Shown: positions 21,857 through 30,145 of the stretch, piece by piece
Layout: each line of letters begins with the position of its first letter
How positions within the stretch are numbered: position 1 is the first letter of the stretch
NCBI GenBank assembly: GCA_023393015.1
Contig: JAEWMY010000031.1
Coordinates: forward strand, 1 to 33,277
DNA: 33,277 nucleotides
Origin: Spirochaetota bacterium
GTDB taxonomy: Bacteria; Spirochaetota; Spirochaetia; Treponematales; Treponemataceae
Direction of reading: 5' to 3'
Notes under the pieces: model-generated
What the model was told of the DNA's origin: nothing
Databases searched by the model: none
What the model saw: only the letters and a program-made list of their open reading frames with translations
Program-made: the position numbers and the translations under genes

Positions 21857-23830
21857 CTACAAGAGGCTTTGCGGGTCCACGTCGTACTCGACGTAGAGCG
21901 CCTGATTCGGCTTATAGTCGTCCCGGAAAGCGCGCGCCGCCTCCACGAGGGGCGCGAGCCTGGGTCCTTTCAGGATGACCTGGTGACGGTGGTTGCCGGA
22001 GATGAGCGAGACGGGACATTCGGCCGGGCCCATCACCTCGGAGGGGGCGCGGAGGAGGGCGCGCAATATAGCCGCGGCGCCTTCCGCCCCGGTTTCCGCC
22101 TGTTTGGCCGACTTGCTCCTGAATACGAGGCGAACGAGACGCGAAAAGGGCGGAAAGCCGAGCTCGGCGCGTTGGGCCAGCTCGTAGGCGTAAAACCCCT
22201 CGAGGTCGCCCGTTTTCGCGAAGGCGATGACCGGATTCCCGGGGTTCCACGTCTGCACGAGAACGCGCCCGTCGGGAAAGAACCTCCCGGCGCGTCCCGC
22301 GACCTGCGTGATGAGGGCGAACGTCCGCTCGGCCGCCCGAAAGTCGGGCATGTGCAAACCCGTATCGGCGAGCGCGATGCCGACGAGGCGTACGCCGGGA
22401 AAGTTGAGACCCTTGGCGACCATCTGGGTACCGAGCAGTATGTCGGTCTTTCCTTCCCTGAAATCCACGAGGGCGTCCTTGAGGCTGTCTTTTCCCGTAA
22501 GGCTGTCGGTATCGATCCGCCGGATCGAGCAGTCGGGAAACGCGGCGGTAATCTCCTCCTCGAGATACTCCGTGCCGAACCCCGCGTACCCCACGTCGAG
22601 CGACCCGCATTCGGGACAGCTCGCGGGCGGTTTCGACTGCCAACCGCAGTAATGGCACTTCATGACGCCCTGGCTTCGGTGCCAGGTAACCGGGACGGAG
22701 CAGTTGCGGCAGAGAAGCTCGTACCCGCAGGTGTTGCACCGGAAAAAATGCGTGAATCCGCGCCGGTTGAGGAAGATTATCGACTGCTTCCCCGCGTCCT
22801 TCGCCGCGCGCATCTCGGAAAGAAGCTCGTCGGATATGGCGCGGGAGGAGCCGGCGAGGGAGACGATCCTGATCTCGGGCGGCGCGCCGCCGGAAAGCCG
22901 CTTCGTGAGCATGAAACAGCGCATCGAGTCGGTCTTGATCTGGTGCCAGGCCTCGAGGGACGGGGTCGCGCTTCCCATGACGAGCGGACAGCGGGCGAGG
23001 GCGCACCGGCGCATGGCGAGCTGACGGGCGTGGTACCGCGGGGATGTGCCCGACTTGTACGAGGGATCGTGTTCCTCGTCGATGATGACGAGCCCGAGAT
23101 TCTTCACGGGAGCGAATACGGCGCTTCTCGCCCCGACTACGATGCGCGCCTCGCCGCGCCTCACGCGCATCCATTCGGTCAACCTCCGCGAGGGCGTGAG
23201 GCCCGAATGCAATACCGCCGCCGAGGAGCCGAACCTCCGGGTAACGGCCTCCTCGACCTGGTGCGTCAGCGCTATCTCGGGAACGAGGTAGATGACGTCC
23301 TTTCCCGCGTCGAGCGCGCGTTCGGCGGCTTGCAGGAAGACCTCCGTCTTGCCGGAGCCGGTCACCCCGTGTATGTAGATCGCCCCGTCCGCGGAGCCGG
23401 CGATTCCCTCGACCGCGGCCCGCTGTTCGTCCGAAAGATCGGTGCGCGACGCGGAGAAGTCTTCCTCGTCCTCGCTGATTCCCGCGGCCTCGGTTTCCCT
23501 TCTGCCCGAGGGCAACATGGCCGAGAGCGCCTCTCCCGCCGAACAAAGGTAAAACGAGGCCATCCACCGCGCGAGCTCGATCTCTCCCGCGCCGAAGATC
23601 GGCTCGCGGTCGATAACGCGGCGAACTTCCTTGACTTCCTCCGGCTCAAGCGGAAACCCGGCCGGTAGCTCGCGAAAGGAGGAAACCACGAAGCCGGTCG
23701 TCTTGCGGTTTCCGAGAAACACCTCGACCCGGCAACCGACGTATTCCCTTGCTTCCGGTTCCCGTATGACGTAGGTGAAGGTTTGGCGCAGGGGAAGGCT
23801 GAACGTAACCTCGAGCCACAGCGGGTTCAT
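21857..23830 (-). CDS. priA: Primosomal helicase PriA
   Basis: A 657-residue superfamily 2 helicase that reloads replisomes at stalled or repaired forks. An N-terminal 3'-DNA-binding domain (~1-105) precedes Walker A GVTGSGKT, DEEH (Walker B), and motif III GSATPSLEAW. The zinc module carries eight cysteines (CNTCGYELLCRNC ... CHYCGWQ ... CPECG). Helicase motifs V/VI include GTQMVAKGLNFPGV and TQVAGRAGR. The start at 23830 is chosen because it gives the standard N terminus (MNPLWLEVTFSLP) and overlaps the udg stop by 4 nt. Confidence 0.94.
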   Translation of the reverse strand: MNPLWLEVTFSLPLRQTFTYVIREPEAREYVGCRVEVFLGNRKTTGFVVSSFRELPAGFPLEPEEVKEVRRVIDREPIFGAGEIELARWMASFYLCSAGEALSAMLPSGRRETEAAGISEDEEDFSASRTDLSDEQRAAVEGIAGSADGAIYIHGVTGSGKTEVFLQAAERALDAGKDVIYLVPEIALTHQVEEAVTRRFGSSAAVLHSGLTPSRRLTEWMRVRRGEARIVVGARSAVFAPVKNLGLVIIDEEHDPSYKSGTSPRYHARQLAMRRCALARCPLVMGSATPSLEAWHQIKTDSMRCFMLTKRLSGGAPPEIRIVSLAGSSRAISDELLSEMRAAKDAGKQSIIFLNRRGFTHFFRCNTCGYELLCRNCSVPVTWHRSQGVMKCHYCGWQSKPPASCPECGSLDVGYAGFGTEYLEEEITAAFPDCSIRRIDTDSLTGKDSLKDALVDFREGKTDILLGTQMVAKGLNFPGVRLVGIALADTGLHMPDFRAAERTFALITQVAGRAGRFFPDGRVLVQTWNPGNPVIAFAKTGDLEGFYAYELAQRAELGFPPFSRLVRLVFRSKSAKQAETGAEGAAAILRALLRAPSEVMGPAECPVSLISGNHRHQVILKGPRLAPLVEAARAFRDDYKPNQALYVEYDVDPQSLL

Positions 23831-24519
23831 TCGCCCTCGTTCGTTCCCCGGTAGGCCGGGCTGACTTTCATGAGTCGTTCGCGAAAGGATTTGAGATCTT
23901 CCCACGCGGGCCGCTTGAGGGATTCGTCGCGAAGCAGGGCGCTCGGGTGGTAGGTGGGCATGAGGGGAATGCCGCGATACTCGTGGAAGGCGCCGTGCAG
24001 GGAACCCATGGGCGTCGATACCCCGAGCAGGGTACGCGCCGCGACGCGGCCGAGCGCGAGGATGGCGACGGGCGAGCGCAGGGCTATCTGCGCTTCGAGC
24101 CAGGGAAGGCAGCACGCTATCTCCGAGGGTTCCGGGTCGCGGTTGTTCGGCGGCCGGCATTTCACGATATTGGCGACGAAGGCGTTCGTTTCGCGGGATA
24201 TGCCGATGGAAGCGAGCATGCGGTCGAGCAGTTGTCCCGCCTTGCCGACGAACGGAAGCCCCGAGGCGTCCTCGTCCGCTCCCGGTCCCTCTCCGATCAC
24301 CATGACGAGGGGGGAGTCGACCCCGGCGCCGGGCACGACGTTCGCGCGCGTCTTGGCGAGATCGCACCGCTCGCAGGCGAGTATCCGTGCGGTAAGGGTC
24401 GGGCCGTCAAGTTCGTCCTCGAATTCGGGCGGCGCGCGACGGACTTCCGCGCCGCCGGAGAGGTACCGGCGCGCCGTCTCGAGAAAATCGTAGAGACGTT
24501 CCTTTTCCTCTCGTTTCAC
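23827..24519 (-). CDS. udg: Family 4 uracil-DNA glycosylase (4Fe-4S)
   Basis: A 230-residue uracil-DNA glycosylase of the UDGa family. Iron-sulfur ligands are C49 and C52 (ACERCDLAKTR), C121 (VKCRPP) and C137. Catalytic motifs are GEGPGADEDASGLPFVG and HPSALLR; the latter holds the uracil-site histidine. A ~40-residue N-terminal extension precedes the core. The GTG start overlaps the stop of the upstream glycosyltransferase by 4 nt, and its stop overlaps priA, making a three-gene operon. The combination with priA fits DNA repair/replication restart. Confidence 0.92.
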   Translation of the reverse strand: MKREEKERLYDFLETARRYLSGGAEVRRAPPEFEDELDGPTLTARILACERCDLAKTRANVVPGAGVDSPLVMVIGEGPGADEDASGLPFVGKAGQLLDRMLASIGISRETNAFVANIVKCRPPNNRDPEPSEIACCLPWLEAQIALRSPVAILALGRVAARTLLGVSTPMGSLHGAFHEYRGIPLMPTYHPSALLRDESLKRPAWEDLKSFRERLMKVSPAYRGTNEGE

Positions 24520-25736
24520 GACTCTACCATCGCCCGCAGGCGGTCCTCGTCAAGCGGACGCGGATATGCCTCGAGCACCGCCTCGTAGAAGGCGACCGTC
24601 TTTTTCGCGTGCGTTTCAATCGAGAAGCGCTCCGATACCGAACGGCTCTCGGCGGCGAAGCGTTTACGCGCGTCCGGGTCGTCGACGAGCGCGAGGATGC
24701 AGTCGAGCATCTCCCCGTCGTCGCGTGCGAGGTATCCGTTTCGGCCCGGATACACCGTGTCGAAATAGCTCGAATCGTGCCGGGCGACGATCGGCAGGGA
24801 GGATATGAGGGCCTCGAGTATCGTCATCGAGTGCATCTCGGAAAGGGAGGCGGTGAAGAAGATGTCGCTCATGCCGTAATACGCGTGCAAATCGGTCCAG
24901 TTCACGAAACCGGTAAAGATGATGCGGTGGTCGAGGCGCTCCCGCTGGACGGTCTTGCGCATCTGCTCGAGCGCGGGACCGCTTCCGACGAATATCGCCT
25001 TCACCGCAGGCCGCGCGCGGACGGCGCCGATACAGACGTCAAGCAGCTCGAGTACGCGTTTTTCCTCGCCGATCCGCCCGACAAAGAGGAGAAGCGTGTC
25101 CCCGGGAGCGATACCCCAGTTCGCGCGCATCGCGGCATGATCGCTTTCGCCGGCATTATTCGCCGTAAACGCCTCGGTATCGACGGCGTTCGGGATGACC
25201 GCCGAAGGAATGGCGGGAAGCATGAACTCGCTCTTGAAATAGTCGCGGGCCTTGGTCGACACGTTTATCAAGGCGTAGAATTTCTTGAAAAGCCGCTTTA
25301 CGAGCTTTCTGATTGCCTTGACCGGGATAAGGCGCGCCATCGGGATGTAATAGTCGTAGAAATCCTCCCACATCGTGTGCGTCGTCGCGATCGTGGGGAT
25401 ATGCATGGCCTTGCCGACGCTCTTCGCCGCGTGGGCTATGTAGAACTCGGTATGGCTGTGTATGAGTTCGATGTCGTGGGCCTGTAAAAAGGCGATGATC
25501 TTGCGTTTTTGCGGGAATCCGACGAACTGGTCGGTGCCGAGCCCGAGCGGAATCGACTTCACGCGGAAGATGCACGGGTCATCCTCCCTGATTTTCCGGG
25601 CTTCCGCCGTCGTCTCGACCGTGACGATGACGACATGATGGCCCATCGCCTCGAGGGCCTTCCGCAACTGCACGACGACGGTAACGACGCCGCTTTTCGT
25701 CGGGACGTAGCTGTCTGAAAAGAGGGCTATGTTCAT
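24516..25736 (-). CDS. GT4 glycosyltransferase, glycolipid-synthase-like
   Basis: A 406-residue GT-B fold retaining glycosyltransferase. The N terminus (MNIALFSDSYVPTKSGVVTV) and IELIHSHTEFYIAHAAK, TTHTMWEDFYDYY resemble diacylglycerol 3-glucosyltransferases and related glycolipid enzymes. The C-terminal donor site has LLFVGRIGEEKRV and the E(x7)E-type motif SEMHSMTILEA. The start at 25736 follows a TATACT box by six bases with no ribosome binding site. It heads the operon with udg and priA. It is divergent from a GT28/MGDG-synthase-like gene, so a shared glycolipid pathway is plausible but unproven. The lipid acceptor and sugar donor cannot be read from the sequence. Confidence 0.8.
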   Translation of the reverse strand: MNIALFSDSYVPTKSGVVTVVVQLRKALEAMGHHVVIVTVETTAEARKIREDDPCIFRVKSIPLGLGTDQFVGFPQKRKIIAFLQAHDIELIHSHTEFYIAHAAKSVGKAMHIPTIATTHTMWEDFYDYYIPMARLIPVKAIRKLVKRLFKKFYALINVSTKARDYFKSEFMLPAIPSAVIPNAVDTEAFTANNAGESDHAAMRANWGIAPGDTLLLFVGRIGEEKRVLELLDVCIGAVRARPAVKAIFVGSGPALEQMRKTVQRERLDHRIIFTGFVNWTDLHAYYGMSDIFFTASLSEMHSMTILEALISSLPIVARHDSSYFDTVYPGRNGYLARDDGEMLDCILALVDDPDARKRFAAESRSVSERFSIETHAKKTVAFYEAVLEAYPRPLDEDRLRAMVES

Positions 25737-25742
25737 CCCGGA

Positions 25743-25772
25743 AGTATAGCCGCCCCGGCTTGTCTTTGTAAA
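25743..25772 (-). promoter_or_regulatory. Promoter of the glycosyltransferase-udg-priA operon (leaderless type)
   Basis: Minus strand TTTACA (25772-25767, 5/6 to consensus), 18-bp spacer, TATACT (25748-25743), six bases, then the ATG at 25736. Predicted +1 is the start codon. Confidence 0.62.
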
Positions 25773-25784
25773 TCCGTTTTTGGC

Positions 25785-25813
25785 TTGTGAACGGGCGAGT
25801 CTCCGGGTATACT
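25785..25813 (+). promoter_or_regulatory. Promoter of the GT28-like gene
   Basis: TTGTGA (25785-25790), 17-bp spacer, TATACT (25808-25813), then 11 nt to the ATG at 25825. The leader would be ~4-5 nt, without a Shine-Dalgarno sequence. It is back to back with the divergent promoter of the GT4 gene. Confidence 0.55.
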
Positions 25814-25824
25814 GACGGGACGCC

Positions 25825-26979
25825 ATGAAGCAGAAAATCGCCTTTTTATACCTGAATACCGGCGGAGGCCACGTCGCGCCGGCGCGGGCGCTCTCGAAGG
25901 CCCTGAACGATAACTATCCCGATCGCGTGGAAGCGACCCTCTTCAACGGCTTCAGCGAACGCATGCGGGCGTGCCGGTATTTTTTCGAGGACGGATACAA
26001 GATATCCTCGAACTACTTCGAGGCGAGTTACGTCCTCTTTTACCGGATGACCGAAATACCCTTTTTCATCCGGTTCGGGAACTACTTCGTCTCCATCCAC
26101 GGTGAGAGCAACCTCGTCCGTTTCTTGAGGAAGGAAGGCGTAACCAAGGTCGTCTGCCTTCACGAGGTGCTCATCATACTGGCCAGAAGGGCCATCGACC
26201 GCGTCGACCCTGCGATCCCGCTCATAACCCTCGTAACGGATCCCTTCACGGCCCACGGTTCCTGGTTCTACGAGAAGCGGACGGAACTCGTCGTTTTTTC
26301 GGAGAAACTCAGGAAGGAAGCGATAGAGCGGCACGGGTTCGCGCCCGAGCGCGTACGCCGTTTCCCCTTCATGTTTTCGCGCGCCTACGACAGGCCGTAC
26401 ACCGGGGAGGAATGCCTCGCCGCGCGGCAACGGCTGGGCATCGCCCCCGGCCGCAAGGTTATCCTTGTCGCGGGCGGGGGCGAGGGTCTCAAGAGCGCGG
26501 ACCGCATCGTGTCCCTGTTCCTCAGGCAAAAACGCGACGAACTGCTTGTCGTCGTGTGCGGGAAAAACCGCCTCCTCCGGTTTCAGGTAAACCAGCTCGC
26601 CGAGTGGCACAAGGCATCCAACGTCATGACCTTCGGTTTTGTCGACTTCATGCCCGATCTGCTCAATATTGCCGACTGCGTCATCACGAAGGGCGGCGCG
26701 TCGACGGTCATGGAAGTCCTCGCCGTCGGAAAGCCGGTCATCTTCTCGACGTTTATCCGCGGACAGGAGCTCGGAAACGTGCTGCATGTCGTGCATAACG
26801 GCGCGGGATGGTACGTCAAGAAGCCGCGGGATATCCTCGATAAGGCCTACGAGGTGATCGAAAACCCGGAACTCGCCCGGACCGTCAGACGCAACGTCGC
26901 GCGTCTCGGCATACGGAACGGGGTCGACGACGTCGTGAAGTTCATCCTGGATTATCCCGGGTGTATGGAACTCACTTGA
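25825..26979 (+). CDS. GT28/MGDG-synthase-like glycosyltransferase
   Basis: A 384-residue GT-B protein of the MGDG-synthase/UgtP/MurG group. The N-terminal domain starts MKQKIAFLYLNTGGGHVAPAR, where GGGH is the glycine-rich acceptor-side loop of diacylglycerol glycosyltransferases. TLVTDPFTAHGSWF matches the T-D-x-x-x-H motif of MGDG synthases. The donor domain has ILVAGGGEGLKS and TKGGASTVMEVLAVGKPVI, the nucleotide-sugar-binding signature. These are inverting enzymes using UDP-sugars, commonly making mono- or processive diglycosyl-diacylglycerol. Divergent from another glycolipid-type glycosyltransferase. The acceptor is inferred from family. Confidence 0.82.
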   Translation: MKQKIAFLYLNTGGGHVAPARALSKALNDNYPDRVEATLFNGFSERMRACRYFFEDGYKISSNYFEASYVLFYRMTEIPFFIRFGNYFVSIHGESNLVRFLRKEGVTKVVCLHEVLIILARRAIDRVDPAIPLITLVTDPFTAHGSWFYEKRTELVVFSEKLRKEAIERHGFAPERVRRFPFMFSRAYDRPYTGEECLAARQRLGIAPGRKVILVAGGGEGLKSADRIVSLFLRQKRDELLVVVCGKNRLLRFQVNQLAEWHKASNVMTFGFVDFMPDLLNIADCVITKGGASTVMEVLAVGKPVIFSTFIRGQELGNVLHVVHNGAGWYVKKPRDILDKAYEVIENPELARTVRRNVARLGIRNGVDDVVKFILDYPGCMELT

Positions 26980-27004
26980 GTTAATGGACAATCTCGGCTA
27001 TAGT
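26976..27004 (+). promoter_or_regulatory. Promoter of the outer-membrane protein gene
   Basis: TTGAGT (26976-26981), 17-bp spacer, TATAGT (26999-27004); the -35 overlaps the stop codon of the preceding gene. Predicted leader is ~86 nt, unusually long for this window. Confidence 0.6.
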
Positions 27005-27096
27005 GGGCTTCGCGGGGAGAGCGAGGCGTCGTCGGCGTTCGCGGTTCTTTCGGTCGCTTGGGCGTTATTCTGATACGTCGGGAGATTTATTGAAGT

Positions 27097-28842
27097 ATGA
27101 GGCAGTTTTCAGCCGTTTTGTTCGCCTTGATCCTGTGCGTCGCGTCCCTTTCCGCGCAAGTCGCGGCGGATCCGCTCGATTTCTTTTACGACGACCTGAC
27201 CGTCTGGGAAACGATGGGGATCGTGCGGGACCTTCCGGCGGCGCGACCGTACCCGCTTCCCCTCGTCAAGCGGATTCTTTCCGAGGTTATCGAACGGGGC
27301 GACTCGACCCAGCGCAGGATAGCCGAGCGTCATTCCAAACGCCTGTTCGGGCGCGTCCTCCACTACGGCGGAAAGGGAACGCTCGCCATCGATACGGCGA
27401 ACTCGTACAAGCAGATGGACGTCGCCATCTCCTTCGACGTCAACTATATCTTCAACCAGTACGTATCCGCGAGCGCCTCGGTCGACGGGTGGGCCACGAA
27501 CAAGCTTCCCTACCAGGAGCTTATCCCGCAGAGCGAGCGGTCGGACAAGGACATCGTCAAGGACAACGCCAGGCTCGGACCCTTCTGGATACTGCCGTCC
27601 CTTAACTCCTCGCTCGCGGTCGGAACGCCCGACACCTACTTCAACGCCGGCATGATGCGCGGCTCCTGGGGACCGATACACGATACCGGAGTACTCTTCG
27701 GTTCTCACGCCCTCCATAGCGGGCAATGGAACGCGAGCGTCAACCGCGAGAAATGGGCCTTCAATTTTTCGTTCTACTCCCTTTCGGCGACAACCGACGA
27801 CGAGTTACTGTTTTACCATCCCGAGAAGTACCTCGCCATCCATTCACTCACCGTCAGGCCGCTTCCCTGGCTCGAGGTTTCCGCCTTCGAGTCCGTCATG
27901 TACGGCGGCCGGTTCGAGACGCTCTATCTTTTACCCGCGTCCGCCTTCATGATTAGCCAGGGAAACACGGGCTTCGCAGACAATAATTATATCGGCGGTA
28001 TGTTCACCGTGCGTCCCGTGGAGGGCCTTAAAATCGACGGGATGCTCGTCGCGGACGATATGAGCTTCAACGATATAATCAAGTTCCAGTGGGACACGAA
28101 GTGGCGAATCGCGGGTCAACTCGCGGTTTCCTACGCCCCCCGGAAATCCGGTCTCTTTACGTTCGCGTCCCTCGATTATACCATGGTTACCCCGTACACC
28201 TATTCCCACAAGGTCGGTCATGACCTGAGTTTGACCGAGCCGAACTACCAGAGTTTTACCCACGCGGGAAACTGCGTGGGCGCGGCGCTCGAGCCGAACT
28301 CGGACAGGCTTAACCTGAAAGTAAAGATCCGTCCCCTCGACGCGATGGACGTCGATATCGTCGGAACGCTTATCAGACACGGGAACGTGAACGAGAGCCT
28401 GGATATCAGCGGGGAAGACTACATGCGCGTATGGCAATACCTTACCGACGAGGACCTGTACGTCACCGACGGAAGCGTGCATAACTCCTCGGCAACCCAT
28501 TCCGGGCACGCCTTTTTCTTCTCGACGCCCTTTCTCACGCAGGAAACGATCCAGTACGTGTGGCAGGCGGGCTTCGACGTGACGGCGCGTCTTCCGAAGC
28601 TCAAGACCGGCGGGCTTATCGTGTTCAAGCTCGGGTATCGCTTCGAGGTCGATATCAATCCCGGCGTCGGACGCGAGATGTACGTTTACGACAACACCCT
28701 CGACGGGCTTGATCCCAACGACCCCGGCGACCGGACGACCATCGAGAACGCGGCACGCTCCCAGCGCGACGCGTGGCGCGCCGCCGCCGGCGGTACCGTC
28801 TTCAACAACTATATTTCGGCCGGAATGGAATACTTCTACTGA
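27097..28842 (+). CDS. Outer-membrane beta-barrel candidate, Wzi-like
   Basis: A 581-residue exported protein. The signal peptide is residues 1-20 (MRQFSAVLFALILCVASLSA). A short helical N-terminal domain (DPLDFFYDDLTVWETMGIV, PLPLVKRILSEVI) resembles the start of capsule-assembly Wzi-type proteins. The rest is alternating, aromatic-rich beta strands separated by polar loops, for example KWAFNFSFYSLSAT, LTVRPLPWLEVSAFESVMYGG and KTGGLIVFKLGYRFEVDI. It ends in MEYFY, a terminal aromatic typical of outer-membrane proteins recognised by BamA. There is no capsule locus around it. The ATG at 27097 is 12 nt after GGGAG, a poor spacing. Its last 7 bases overlap the convergent helicase gene. Outer-membrane location is well supported; the Wzi relation is tentative. 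Confidence 0.62.
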   Translation: MRQFSAVLFALILCVASLSAQVAADPLDFFYDDLTVWETMGIVRDLPAARPYPLPLVKRILSEVIERGDSTQRRIAERHSKRLFGRVLHYGGKGTLAIDTANSYKQMDVAISFDVNYIFNQYVSASASVDGWATNKLPYQELIPQSERSDKDIVKDNARLGPFWILPSLNSSLAVGTPDTYFNAGMMRGSWGPIHDTGVLFGSHALHSGQWNASVNREKWAFNFSFYSLSATTDDELLFYHPEKYLAIHSLTVRPLPWLEVSAFESVMYGGRFETLYLLPASAFMISQGNTGFADNNYIGGMFTVRPVEGLKIDGMLVADDMSFNDIIKFQWDTKWRIAGQLAVSYAPRKSGLFTFASLDYTMVTPYTYSHKVGHDLSLTEPNYQSFTHAGNCVGAALEPNSDRLNLKVKIRPLDAMDVDIVGTLIRHGNVNESLDISGEDYMRVWQYLTDEDLYVTDGSVHNSSATHSGHAFFFSTPFLTQETIQYVWQAGFDVTARLPKLKTGGLIVFKLGYRFEVDINPGVGREMYVYDNTLDGLDPNDPGDRTTIENAARSQRDAWRAAAGGTVFNNYISAGMEYFY

Positions 28843-30071
28843 TAGTCGCCCGAGGGCGTGTCGTCCGGGGCCGTTTCGACATCGTCGCTGTCCGCCCCCC
28901 CGTCCGGGGCGCGGACTACGCCTCCGTACAGCACCTTCGGGTAAACCACGATGCCCAGTCGCTTTTCTATGCGCGCGAGCCTCCTGAGCTCGACTTCGTC
29001 CCCGAATACCGCGTTGATCCCGGATTTTCCCGCACGCGCGGTGCGTCCCGCCCGATGCACGAAAAAATCCTCGTTTTCGCTGACGTCCAGCTGAACGACG
29101 TGGCTGATGTCCGCTATGTCGAGACCCCGCGCGGAAAGGTCGCTCGTCACGAGTACTTTCAGTCGCCCCGAGCGGAAGTCGTCGAGGGCCTTTTTCCTGC
29201 CGATCTTGTCGAGCTTCGCGTGAAGAGCCGCGCAGGGAATTCCCCGGAATTTCAGCTTCGAGGCGATACCGTCCACCTGCCCGACGATCGATGTGAAGGC
29301 GAGGAGTTTCGCGGGTTTTTCGGCGACGATGAACCGCCGCAAGGCCTCGGTCTTGTCGCGACCTTCGCTGAAAAAGGCCCAGTGCGAGATGTTCCGCTTG
29401 AGCACGTCCTCGGGCGGCAAGGTCACGGTATCGAACCGCGCGCTTTCCGCCGAGGCGCCCTGCCGCTTCGCGAGCATCGCCGAAAGGAGTTTCGCGTGAT
29501 GGGCGGTGACCGTGGCCGAACAGGCCGCGACGACCGCTTCGGCGCTCAAGAGCGTCAAAAGCTCGGCGAGCGAGTCGCGGAGCTCCGGGGCGAGCATACG
29601 GTCCGCCTCGTCGAGGGCCACGAGGGAAACCGAACGGAGATCGAGTTTTTTCAGGCGTACGAGCTCGATGACGCGGGCGGGTCCGCCGATGACTATAGCC
29701 GGCTTTTCCTTGAGGGCCTCGACTTGGCGCTTGAGGGGAGCGCCGCCGATAAAGAGGGTCGACTTGACGTCGAGGCCCGAATCGGCCGAGAGTATCTGGG
29801 CCTCGCGTTTGATTTGCGAGGCGAGCTCGTGCGTCGGCGCCACGACGAGGACGCGGGGAGGGGCCTTCGCGGGCGGCAGACAACGGAGGAAGGCGGGCAG
29901 GAGGTAGCAAAGGGTTTTCCCCGTGCCGGTTTCCGACTGGAAAAGGACATTGTCGCCCGCGAGAACGCGCGGGATAACCCGCTCCTGTACCGGCGTTGGT
30001 CGTACGATGCCGCGTTTCGCGAGGGCGGCCACAAGATCGTCTGGAACGGAAAGATCGGAAAAGGTACTCAC
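28836..30071 (-). CDS. DEAD-box RNA helicase
   Basis: A 411-residue RhlE/SrmB-like helicase. Ordered motifs: Q motif (RPTPVQERVIP), I SETGTGKT, Ia PTHELA, Ib GGPARV, II DEAD, III SAT, IV region LLAFTSIVGQVD, V TSDLSARGLDI, VI HRAGRTARAG. The C-terminal tail is short and acidic (DSDDVETAPDD), without an RNA-binding extension. The GTG at 30071 is preceded by a TATCCT box ending 6 nt upstream; an AAGGAG overlaps the start itself and is too close to act normally. Which RNA process it serves (ribosome assembly or decay) cannot be told. Confidence 0.92.
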   Translation of the reverse strand: MSTFSDLSVPDDLVAALAKRGIVRPTPVQERVIPRVLAGDNVLFQSETGTGKTLCYLLPAFLRCLPPAKAPPRVLVVAPTHELASQIKREAQILSADSGLDVKSTLFIGGAPLKRQVEALKEKPAIVIGGPARVIELVRLKKLDLRSVSLVALDEADRMLAPELRDSLAELLTLLSAEAVVAACSATVTAHHAKLLSAMLAKRQGASAESARFDTVTLPPEDVLKRNISHWAFFSEGRDKTEALRRFIVAEKPAKLLAFTSIVGQVDGIASKLKFRGIPCAALHAKLDKIGRKKALDDFRSGRLKVLVTSDLSARGLDIADISHVVQLDVSENEDFFVHRAGRTARAGKSGINAVFGDEVELRRLARIEKRLGIVVYPKVLYGGVVRAPDGGADSDDVETAPDDTPSGDYQ

Positions 30072-30077
30072 TCCTTC

Positions 30078-30083
30078 AGGATA
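30078..30083 (-). promoter_or_regulatory. -10 box of the DEAD-box helicase gene (leaderless type)
   Basis: Minus strand TATCCT (30083-30078) followed by six bases and the GTG at 30071. No convincing -35. It follows the same -10/6 nt/start spacing as tatD, rpoZ and the GT4 gene. Confidence 0.4.
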
Positions 30084-30104
30084 GCATATTGCCCGGGAAA
30101 GTGC

Positions 30105-30110
30105 TATAAT
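30105..30110 (+). promoter_or_regulatory. -10 box of the downstream GT4 gene
   Basis: TATAAT, with a ~28-nt leader containing GGAGG (30134-30138) before a TTG start at 30146. It is divergent from the helicase promoter 22 bp away. Confidence 0.5.
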
Positions 30111-30145
30111 TGCCGAAATTTACCGAACTGCCTGGAGGATTATCG

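Noticed and set aside
21869..23668. A 599-codon open frame antisense to priA
   Set aside because: It mirrors priA codon structure, has biased Arg/Gly/Glu composition and no start signal.
27003..27605. A plus-strand frame overlapping the start of the outer-membrane protein gene
   Set aside because: Arg/Pro-rich out-of-frame shadow; the in-frame gene has a signal peptide and barrel pattern.
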